Assembly: GCF_001654495.1 (NCBI RefSeq)
Contig: NZ_CP015849.1
Span: 5,059,501-5,123,500 of the forward strand
Source of the DNA: Streptomyces sp. SAT1
Lineage (GTDB): Bacteria; Actinomycetota; Actinomycetes; Streptomycetales; Streptomycetaceae
Direction: 5' to 3'
DNA: 64,000 nucleotides
Both the position numbers and the translations under genes were made by a program. The notes beneath the pieces are model-generated. The model worked only from the letters and a program-made list of their open reading frames with translations, did no database searches and had not been told where the DNA came from. Below, piece by piece: positions 9,337 to 16,298 of the stretch (its first letter is position 1; each line of letters starts with the position of its first letter).

Positions 9337-9679
9337 TGACTCCTTCTGCGTGGCCACGGGTCGCGCGGCCAGGGGGGAGGTCCGGACGCGCGGTGAGCCG
9401 TCCGGGCAGAACTGCGTGGAACGCGGAACCAGGTGCGACGTGCGAGGTGTTGGCCGCGTCGCCGTCGTGAAGAAGTGGGGGGTGCTGTGGGGTGACGGTG
9501 AACGGCCGAGGGGAAGATTGGCAGGAGCGGCCGTGGCTTGTCAGGAGCGCGTCATCAAGTTGGCTGGAAAACGTTCGTTGTCCGGAAGTTCATGTTCGGT
9601 ATACGGATCGGACGCCGGGCGGACGGCACGGCGGGAGAGGGCCGGGCCCGGACGGGCCCGACCTGGGCCGATCACCGCC
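9337..9679. other. Spacer between M4 protease 2 and WD40 gene
   Basis: About 340 bp without a supported gene; it should carry the leftward protease promoter. On the minus strand a segment at 9559-9584 (CGGACA ... TTTTC ... GCCAAC) resembles 7142-7164 upstream of the other M4 gene. The sequence near 9600-9670 is a GC-rich run with GGGCCCG repeats and may include the end of the WD40 transcript. Confidence 0.4.
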
Positions 9680-11122
9680 TCAGGAGGGACCGGCGGTGCG
9701 GGCCGGGCCGCTCGGGGCCGGTCCGTCCCCGGTCATACGGCGGGCCGCCACCGGAGTCATCCACAGCCGGACGGTCCGGTCACCGGCCCCGGTGGCGAGA
9801 AGGGTGCCGTCCGGGGAGAACGCGACCGTGACGACGGCCCCCTGATGGTGCAGCGGCTCGCCCGCCGGGGCGCCGGTGGCGGGGTCCCACAGCCGGACCG
9901 TGGTGTCGCGGGAGGCGGTCGCCAGCAGGGTGCCGTCGGGGGAGAACGCCAGCGCGTGCACATCGTCCCGGTGCCCGGTCAGGGGCTCGCCCACCGGCTC
10001 GCGGGCGACCGGGTCCCACAGCCGCACCGCGCCGTCCTCGCAGGCCCCGGCCAGCAGGGCGCCGTCCGGTGAGAAGGCCACCGCGCGGACCGTCCCGTGG
10101 CGCCCGGTGAGCGGCGGCCCGGTCACCGCGCGCGTGGCCGGGTCCCACAGCCGGACCAGCGTGCCGGGGCCCCCGGCGGCCAGGAGGCGGCCGTCGGGCG
10201 AGAACGCCAGCGCGGTCGTGGCGTCCTGACGGCCGGTCGGCAGCCTGGCCGCCAACACGTGCGTGACCGGATCCCACAGGCTCACCCAGCCGTCCCGGCT
10301 GCTGGTGGCCAGCAGGGCTCCGCCGGGGGAGAACGCCACCGCGACGACCAGATCGCTCGCCTCCAGCGGGGGCAGGGCCATGGGATGGCCCCGCCCGACG
10401 GCGTGCGCGACGGCCCGCGTGGCGAGGCATCCGGCACTCGGGGCGGGAGAGCGGCCGGTCTCCGGGGCCGGAGGGCCGGGCGGGGGTGCGGTCCCGGCGG
10501 GGGCGGCCGTGGGCGGCGGTTCGTGGTTGCCCCGGGGCTGGGCGCCGGCGGGCGGCCGGGGCGAAGCGGGAGGCCCGGGGGCGTCGGGTGGCCCGGGGTC
10601 GGCGGGGTGCGTGTGGGGCGGCGGCGGGTCCACGGGGTCCGCGGGGCCCGCGGTGGCGGCCGTACGGGCGCTCGCGGCGCGGTGGCTTCTGCGGGCCGCC
10701 CGCGCCTGGGTGAGGGCCACCCACCGCTCGTGCCACGGATCCAGTTCGGCCGCCCCGTAGGCCGGCGGCGCGCACTCCTTGCCGTACCGGTCCCAGGACA
10801 TCAGCGCCCGGACGAGCCAGACCAGCTTGTTCAGCCCGGTGTAGCCGCCGTTGAACAGGGTGCTCTGCGTGGCGGGCGGCAGGGAGGCGCGCTCGTCGGC
10901 GAAGAGCTTCGCGGCCCGCTTCTCGATGGTCCGCAGGGACGGATCGCCCGCCCGCACCTTCAGCTCCCGCAGCAGCCGGGACTGCTCGCGCAGCAGTTCC
11001 TCGACGGTGTCCGTGCCCGGGTCCGCGCGGGTGCCCGTGTCCCCGGCCGCGTGCGGCTCGTGACGCCTGGCCGCGTGCGGCTCGTGGCCTCTGTCCGCGT
11101 GCGCCTCGTGTGTGTGTTCCAT
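9680..11122 (-). CDS. WD40 repeat protein with N-terminal helical region
   Basis: A 480-residue protein. Residues 1-35 are His/Ala/Arg-rich; about 40-155 form a predicted helical domain (VEELLREQSRLLRELKVRAGD, FNGGYTGLNKLVWLVRALMSWDRYG) of unknown role; then a Pro-rich linker of about 90 residues; then five WD repeats ending LWD or LW (DGWVSLWD, GTLVRLWD, DGAVRLWD, DTTVRLWD, DRTVRLW). Five repeats are fewer than the seven of a closed propeller, so it may oligomerise or include diverged blades. No signal peptide or transmembrane helix is seen. ATG at 11122 follows GGGGGGA nine bases upstream. Likely a scaffold; partners are not evident from neighbours. Confidence 0.85.
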   Translation of the reverse strand: MEHTHEAHADRGHEPHAARRHEPHAAGDTGTRADPGTDTVEELLREQSRLLRELKVRAGDPSLRTIEKRAAKLFADERASLPPATQSTLFNGGYTGLNKLVWLVRALMSWDRYGKECAPPAYGAAELDPWHERWVALTQARAARRSHRAASARTAATAGPADPVDPPPPHTHPADPGPPDAPGPPASPRPPAGAQPRGNHEPPPTAAPAGTAPPPGPPAPETGRSPAPSAGCLATRAVAHAVGRGHPMALPPLEASDLVVAVAFSPGGALLATSSRDGWVSLWDPVTHVLAARLPTGRQDATTALAFSPDGRLLAAGGPGTLVRLWDPATRAVTGPPLTGRHGTVRAVAFSPDGALLAGACEDGAVRLWDPVAREPVGEPLTGHRDDVHALAFSPDGTLLATASRDTTVRLWDPATGAPAGEPLHHQGAVVTVAFSPDGTLLATGAGDRTVRLWMTPVAARRMTGDGPAPSGPARTAGPS

Positions 11123-11338
11123 GACCGCCGTCCCCCCGGCATCGCGTCGTGACGAGCCAGGTCAGAGGAGCCGGGCCGTACGGCACCGAATCCGGCGGAA
11201 CATTTCCGAACGGCGCGGGACGGTGCTGCGCGTACGCCGCGCTCCGCCGCCGTACGGCGGCGCGGGCCCGCCGACCGGGCTTCTCCGGGCTTGTTCGGTC
11301 CGCCGTGCCGACGGCCCGGTGGGCGGCACAGTCGGACC

Positions 11339-11566
11339 ATGACCACGACTCGGACACCCCAGCCCGCCGGTTCCTCCCCTCAGGAGCCCCCGGCCCCGCC
11401 GTTCCTCTCCCTGCACACCACCGTCGTCCTGCTCGCGGCGGTCGTCATCGGACTCGTCATGGGCTTCCTCACCGCCCGCACCGGCGCCCCGGTGGCCGCC
11501 GCGGTCATCGCCGGACTGACCAGTTCCGGCGCGAGCGTGCCCGTGTTGCGCGGCCTCATCCGGTGA
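11339..11566 (+). CDS. Small single-pass or hairpin membrane protein, 75 aa
   Basis: The product begins MTTTRTPQPAGSS and has a Pro-rich cytoplasmic tail, a hydrophobic helix (VVLLAAVVIGLVMGFLTA) and a second weakly hydrophobic segment (VAAAVIAGLTSSGASVPVL). I do not recognise a named family. ATG 11339 is the likely start; there is no good ribosome binding site, so it may be leaderless. It diverges from the WD40 gene and is convergent with the maltokinase-cap-like gene, separated by a strong hairpin. Confidence 0.65.
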   Translation: MTTTRTPQPAGSSPQEPPAPPFLSLHTTVVLLAAVVIGLVMGFLTARTGAPVAAAVIAGLTSSGASVPVLRGLIR

Positions 11567-11595
11567 CAGGGCGGGCTCCGCCCCTCCCGCACGCA

Positions 11596-11628
11596 CGAGC
11601 GCCCGCCGGTTCCGCCGGCGGGCGCTCG
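11596..11628. terminator. Bidirectional hairpin terminator
   Basis: A 14-bp perfect stem (CGAGCGCCCGCCGG and its complement) with loop TTCCG, placed between the convergent genes ending at 11566 and 11650; it can serve both strands. Confidence 0.8.
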
Positions 11629-11649
11629 CACGTGGTGCTTCGGGCGCGG

Positions 11650-12309
11650 TCAGTCGTCGGCGCCGGTGTGCAGGACCGCGAACAGCCCCCGGACGCGGGT
11701 GCCGTCCGGCTGCCGCCAGGGGCCGGCGGCATGGCCGGCGGCCGTCGGCGGGCGGACCGGGGCGCCGTCCGGGGCCGGGCTCAGGGCGCGGACCAGCCGG
11801 AGCACGGTGCCCTCGGGCGCGGTCAGTTCGGTGGCCTCCGGGGTGTCGGTGACCGTCGGGAAGACGGCGGCGGCCGGGGCCGTGCCCGTGTACGAGCGGA
11901 CGATCTCGTGGTCCGGGGTGTCGCTGACGCGCTGTGCCTGCGCCTGGGCCGTGCCCTCGATCAGCGCGGCCAGCCGGGCGGCCAGCACCGGGTCGTGGCA
12001 GCCGTCGTAGGCCCAGCGCCTGCCCAGCACCCCGTGCTCCATGGTGCCGACCAGCGCGTGTCCGGCGCCGTCGAGCGGGGCGCCGCGGTAGGTGAGGGGC
12101 ACCAGATAGGCGGCCGGGCTCGGGCCGGAGGTGTCGTTGACGACGAGGAACTCGATGCCGACCTCGCCGCTCGGGTCGTCCAGGCGGAAACCGCCCGCGT
12201 TGCTCAGCTCCGGCCGCGGGGCGCCGCCGTACCACGGGCGCGAGGGCAGCCAGGCGGTGAGCAGTTCGAGCTTGGTGGGCTCAAGGGTGGTGCGGTGGAT
12301 GACGGCCAT
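11650..12309 (-). CDS. Stand-alone maltokinase N-terminal-cap-like protein
   Basis: A 219-residue protein starting MAVIHRTTLEPTKLELL, with PYLVPLTYRGAPL-type sequence and LVGTMEHGVLGRRWAYDG. This resembles the N-terminal cap domain of actinobacterial maltokinase (Mak/Pep2), the enzyme making maltose 1-phosphate for GlgE. No kinase catalytic domain follows. Databases often label such proteins 1,4-alpha-glucan branching protein, without support in the sequence. ATG 12309 has AGGAG nine bases upstream. Its proximity to glgE and glgP is suggestive only; it could bind maltooligosaccharide or modulate another enzyme, but that is inference. Confidence 0.7.
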   Translation of the reverse strand: MAVIHRTTLEPTKLELLTAWLPSRPWYGGAPRPELSNAGGFRLDDPSGEVGIEFLVVNDTSGPSPAAYLVPLTYRGAPLDGAGHALVGTMEHGVLGRRWAYDGCHDPVLAARLAALIEGTAQAQAQRVSDTPDHEIVRSYTGTAPAAAVFPTVTDTPEATELTAPEGTVLRLVRALSPAPDGAPVRPPTAAGHAAGPWRQPDGTRVRGLFAVLHTGADD

Positions 12310-12376
12310 GCCGGGGATTCTCCTGCGTCGGGGTCGAGGGACGGGCCCTGGGTGCGCGATCTTCCCCAGCCTCGCA

Positions 12377-13039
12377 TCAACGGCCCGCGCCGTCCGCCGT
12401 TTCCGTCCGCAGCGCACCGGCCACCAGGCCCCGCAGCTCCGCGGGCGACACCTGCCCGCCGTGCACCAGCCGGTCGAAGACCAGGCCGTCCACGCAGGTC
12501 AGCAGGGTGACCGTACGGGCGTCCGCGGCCGCCTCCGGGACGCCGTGCGCGGTCAGGACGGCGCGTACGGCCTCCCGTGCCGTGTTCTCGCGCGGGGTGA
12601 GGATCTCGCGGAGTTCGGGGTGGTGCACGCTCTCGATCGCGCACGCGTAGCGGGCCAGCGAGCGCTGCCGCCCCTCGCCCGTCAGGCGCTGCGCGGTGAG
12701 CGCGGCGAGGCCCGCCACCAGGTCCGCCGCGTCGCGCGGCACCGGCGCCCGCCGCGCCGCCTCCTCCAGCTCCGCCTGGTCGAGGGCGACCAGGCGCCGG
12801 ACCAGGGCGGTGAGCAGGGCGCGGCGCGTGCGGTAGTACGCGGAGGTGGTGCCGGACGGCAGTCCGGCCGCGCGGTCCACGGCGCGGTGGGTGAGGCCGC
12901 GCATGCCGTGGGCGGCCAGCACGCCGACCGCCGCGTCGGCGAGGGCGGTGCGCCGGTCGGCGGGGCGGCCGGTGCGGTCGGTGCGGGGGAGGGGCTGGCC
13001 GGTGGGGTGGTCGGCCGGCTGGTCGGTGGGCTCGGGCAC
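12377..13039 (-). CDS. TetR-family transcriptional regulator
   Basis: 220 residues with an N-terminal Pro-rich leader, then a TetR helix-turn-helix (ADAAVGVLAAHGMRGLTHRAVDRAAGLPSGTTSAYY) at about residues 30-75 and a helical ligand/dimer domain. GTG 13039 is the start; an operator-like palindrome begins only 9 bp upstream and no separate ribosome binding site fits, so a leaderless transcript is plausible. It diverges from an FAD monooxygenase and two palindromes lie between them, so it most likely represses both itself and the oxygenase in response to an unknown ligand. Confidence 0.92.
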   Translation of the reverse strand: MPEPTDQPADHPTGQPLPRTDRTGRPADRRTALADAAVGVLAAHGMRGLTHRAVDRAAGLPSGTTSAYYRTRRALLTALVRRLVALDQAELEEAARRAPVPRDAADLVAGLAALTAQRLTGEGRQRSLARYACAIESVHHPELREILTPRENTAREAVRAVLTAHGVPEAAADARTVTLLTCVDGLVFDRLVHGGQVSPAELRGLVAGALRTETADGAGR

Positions 13040-13047
13040 CCCCTATT

Positions 13048-13061
13048 TCTACACCTGTAGA
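13048..13061. promoter_or_regulatory. TetR operator 1 (TCTACACCTGTAGA)
   Basis: Inverted repeat TCTACA-CC-TGTAGA adjacent to the TetR start codon. It shares both half-sites with the palindrome 32 bp away. Confidence 0.75.
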
Positions 13062-13077
13062 GGGCGGGAGTACGCTC

Positions 13078-13095
13078 CTTCTACAGATGTAGAAG
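13078..13095. promoter_or_regulatory. TetR operator 2 (CTTCTACAGATGTAGAAG)
   Basis: An 18-bp palindrome (only the central GA pair is asymmetric) upstream of the monooxygenase gene. Its centre lies 32 bp, three helical turns, from operator 1, which suits cooperative binding by the adjacent TetR protein. Confidence 0.8.
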
Positions 13096-13134
13096 CCCGG
13101 CGACGGGCGTGCGCCACGGACGAAGGGGACCGGC

Positions 13135-14328
13135 ATGGGCGGCAGCGCGGTGGTGGTGGGCGGCGGCATCGGCGGACTGGCCGCGGCGATCGGGCTGCGC
13201 GCGGTCGGCTGGGAGGTGGTGGTCGCCGAACGCGCCCCGGTCCTGGCGGACGTGGGCGCGGGCATCTCCCTGCACGCCAACGGCATGCGCGCCCTGGACG
13301 CCCTCGGCGCCGGCGCGGCCGTACGCGCCGCCGCCCGGCCCCAGTACACCGGCGGCACCCGCGTCCCCGGCGGCCGCTGGCTGGCCCGGATGGACGGCAC
13401 CGTCCTCGAACGCCGGCTGGGCACGCCCATCGTCGGCATCCCGCGCGCCGACCTGCACCGCGCCCTGCGCGCCGCCCTGCCCGAGGGGTGCCTGCGCACC
13501 GGCGCCGAGGTGCGGTCCGTCGACGACAGCGACGGCGGGCGGGTGCGGGTGCTCCTGGACGGGACCGGCGGCGAAAGCGCCACCGCCACCGGCCCGGGAG
13601 ACGTGCTCGACGCCGATCTGGTCGTCGCCGCCGACGGCGTGGGCAGCCGGCTGCGCCGCCGGCTCTTCCCGGACCACCCCGGCCCCGCCTACAGCGGCTC
13701 GACCGTGCTGCGCGCCGTCACCGCGCACCCGGTGGAGCTGCGCACCGACTTCGCGCTCACCTGGGGCAGGGGGGCCGAGTTCGGGCACATCGCCTTCCGC
13801 GACGGCCGCGCGGAATGGCACGCGGTGCTCGACGCGCCGCCCGGTGTGCGCCCCGCCGACCCGCTCGCCGCGCTGCGCCGCCGCTTCGCCGACTGGCACG
13901 AGCCCGTCCCGGCGCTGCTGGCCGCCACCCGGCCCGAGGCCGTACTGCACCACGACATCCACGAACTCACGGTCCCGCTGCCCGCCTTCACCGTGGGCCG
14001 CGTCGCCCTGCTCGGCGACGCCGCCCACGCCATGACCCCGCACCTCGGCCAGGGCGCCTGCCAGGCCCTGGAGGACGCGGTCACCCTCGCCGCCGCGCTC
14101 GCCGCGGAGCCGTCCACCGCGCAGGCGCTGGCCCGCTACGACGCCGAGCGCCGCCCGCGCAGCCAGGCCGTGGCCCGCGCCGCCCGCCGGGCCGGCCGGA
14201 TGGGGCAGCGGCTGGCCCACCCGGCGGCCGTCGCCCTGCGCAACACCGCCCTCCGGCTGGCCCCCGACACCGTCACGATGCGGGCCGTCCTCCGGCACGC
14301 CGACTGGACCCCGCCCGCGCTGCCCTGA
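13135..14328 (+). CDS. FAD-dependent aromatic/polyketide-type monooxygenase
   Basis: 397 residues of the PHBH-fold class A flavin monooxygenases. The N-terminal dinucleotide motif VVVGGGIGGLAAAIGL, the DG motif (VVAADGVGSRLRRRLF, about residue 165) and the second FAD motif GDAAHAMTPHLGQGACQALED (about residue 295) are all intact. The enzyme would hydroxylate an unknown, probably aromatic substrate with NAD(P)H and O2. ATG 13135 has GAAGGGG six bases upstream. Divergent TetR regulation suggests a xenobiotic or antibiotic-modifying role rather than a biosynthetic cluster, since no other biosynthetic genes are adjacent. Confidence 0.92.
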   Translation: MGGSAVVVGGGIGGLAAAIGLRAVGWEVVVAERAPVLADVGAGISLHANGMRALDALGAGAAVRAAARPQYTGGTRVPGGRWLARMDGTVLERRLGTPIVGIPRADLHRALRAALPEGCLRTGAEVRSVDDSDGGRVRVLLDGTGGESATATGPGDVLDADLVVAADGVGSRLRRRLFPDHPGPAYSGSTVLRAVTAHPVELRTDFALTWGRGAEFGHIAFRDGRAEWHAVLDAPPGVRPADPLAALRRRFADWHEPVPALLAATRPEAVLHHDIHELTVPLPAFTVGRVALLGDAAHAMTPHLGQGACQALEDAVTLAAALAAEPSTAQALARYDAERRPRSQAVARAARRAGRMGQRLAHPAAVALRNTALRLAPDTVTMRAVLRHADWTPPALP

Positions 14329-14450
14329 CCGTCCCGGCGCCCGCGGTCCCGTGCCGCGCGGCGCTTTCGGCACTCCCGCGCCCGCCCCTGCCCTCCGGGC
14401 GGACGGCGGGAAGGCGGTGGGAAGGCGGTGGGAATGCGACGACCGCGGAC

Positions 14451-16298
14451 CTAGGACCGCGCGTCCGCGTCCCCGCCCGGCTTCGCCTCCCCACCCGGTT
14501 CCGCCTCCCCACCCGGTTCCGCCTCCCCGCCCGGTTCCGTGTCCCCGTGCCACGTGTGCCACAGGGCCGCGTACGCGCCGCCCGACGCCACCAGCTCGTC
14601 ATGGGTGCCCAGTTCGGTCAGCAGGCCGTCCTCCAGCACGGCCACCCGGTCGGCGTCATGGGCGGTGTGCAGCCGGTGCGCGACGGCGATGACCGTACGG
14701 CCGCGCAGCACGGCGGCCAGCGCGCGCTCGGTGTGGCGGGCCGTGGCCGGGTCGAGCAGCGCGGTGGCCTCGTCCAGGATCAGGGTGTGCGGATCGGCCA
14801 GCACGACCCGGGCCAGGGCGAGTTGCTGGGCCCGGGAACCGTCGACGGGCCGCGCGCCCGAGCCCAGCTTGGTGTCCAGGCCGTCCGGCAGCTCCCGCAC
14901 CCAGGAGTCGGCGCCCACCGCGGCCAGCGCCGCCCACAACTGCCCGTCCGTCGCCTTCGGTTCGGCGATCCGCAGATTGTCCCGGACGCTGCCCAGGAAC
15001 ACATGGTGCTCCTGGGTGACCAGGACGACCTGGCGGCGCAGTGTCTCCGGTTCCAGCGCGGCGACCGGCACCCCGCCCACCGTCACCGAGCCCGCGGTCG
15101 GCGCGTCCACGCCCGCCAGCAGCCTGGCCAGCGTCGTCTTGCCCGCCCCGGACGGCCCCACCAGGGCCAGCCGCTCCCCGGGCCGCACCGACAGGTCGAC
15201 GCCGCGCAGCACCTCGCCGCCGCGCTCGTACGCGTACCGGGCCCCGGCCACGTCGATACGGTCGTCCGCCGGTGCGTCGGCGGTCGCCGGGACCGGGCGC
15301 GGGGCCGCGGCCAGGCCCTCGACCCGGGCGAAGGAGGCGCCGCTGCTCTGGAGCAGCTCGACATGCATCAGGATCTGGTCCAGCGGCTCCGTGAACTGCC
15401 GCAGATACAGGGCGGCGGCCACCACCGCGCCCACCGTCACCGCGCCGTGCGCGTGCAGCGCCCCGCCGGCCAGCAGCACCCCGGCCACGGGTAGCACATA
15501 GGACACCTCGACGGCCGGGAAGAACACGCTGCGCAGGAACAGCGTGTGGAACCGGGCGCGCCGGGACTCCTCCAGCGCGTCGCGGCTCGCCGCGATCCGC
15601 CGCCCGGCCAGCCCGAACGCCTCGACGGTACGGGCTCCCCGGGCCGTCTCCGCCAGCACCTCGGCGACCTCGGAGCCGGCCGCGCCCTCGCGCAGATAGC
15701 CGTCCCTGGCCCGGCGCAGGTACCAGCGCAGCGCGCACCCGACCGGCGCCAGCGTCAGCAGGCCGATCGCCCCGAGCAGCGGGTTCAGCAGGAACACGGC
15801 GGCCAGCACGAACACCGCCTGCACGGTGCTGACCAGCAGTTCGGGGCCCACGGTGCGCAAGGTGGTGCCCACGGCGGCCACGTCGGCGGTGCCGCGGGTG
15901 GTCAGATCGCCGGTGCCGGCCCGCTCGACCACCGCGGCGGGCAGGGCCAGCGCCCGGTCCACGAACTCCTCGCGCACCCGCGCCAGGGTGCGTTCGCCGA
16001 AGCGGTGGCCCGCGTACCGGGCCCAGCGCGCCAGCAGGAGCTGCGCCAGCGCGGCGGCCAGGAGCCCCGCGGCCAGCAGGTCCACGCCGTGCGCCCCGCC
16101 GCCGGAGCGCACCTGGTCGATGATCCGGCCGAGCAGCCACGGACCGGCGAGCCCCGCCGCCGCTGCCAGCACGTTCAGGACGAGGACGCCGGTGAACGCC
16201 CGCCCGTCCGCCGCGATCAGACGCAGCGCGGCCCGCCGGACCCGCGCGCGCCCGGCGACCGGCAGCCGGCCCTGGCCCTCGGTTCCGTCCGCCGTCAT
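14451..16298 (-). CDS. ABC exporter half-transporter with catalytic Walker motifs but degenerate signature
   Basis: 615 residues: six-helix exporter domain (about 30-320) and C-terminal ATPase. Walker A GPSGAGKTT, Walker B LILDEAT and switch His (AVAHR) are intact, but the LSGGQ signature is replaced by PVDGSRAQQLALAR. The upstream gene, overlapping by ATGA at 16295-16298, encodes the partner with the opposite pattern, so the two form an obligate heterodimer. The C-terminus is a (PGGEAE)-type repeat tail encoded by short direct repeats near 14475-14540, probably disordered. Substrate unknown; likely efflux of a hydrophobic compound or lipid. Confidence 0.93.
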   Translation of the reverse strand: MTADGTEGQGRLPVAGRARVRRAALRLIAADGRAFTGVLVLNVLAAAAGLAGPWLLGRIIDQVRSGGGAHGVDLLAAGLLAAALAQLLLARWARYAGHRFGERTLARVREEFVDRALALPAAVVERAGTGDLTTRGTADVAAVGTTLRTVGPELLVSTVQAVFVLAAVFLLNPLLGAIGLLTLAPVGCALRWYLRRARDGYLREGAAGSEVAEVLAETARGARTVEAFGLAGRRIAASRDALEESRRARFHTLFLRSVFFPAVEVSYVLPVAGVLLAGGALHAHGAVTVGAVVAAALYLRQFTEPLDQILMHVELLQSSGASFARVEGLAAAPRPVPATADAPADDRIDVAGARYAYERGGEVLRGVDLSVRPGERLALVGPSGAGKTTLARLLAGVDAPTAGSVTVGGVPVAALEPETLRRQVVLVTQEHHVFLGSVRDNLRIAEPKATDGQLWAALAAVGADSWVRELPDGLDTKLGSGARPVDGSRAQQLALARVVLADPHTLILDEATALLDPATARHTERALAAVLRGRTVIAVAHRLHTAHDADRVAVLEDGLLTELGTHDELVASGGAYAALWHTWHGDTEPGGEAEPGGEAEPGGEAKPGGDADARS

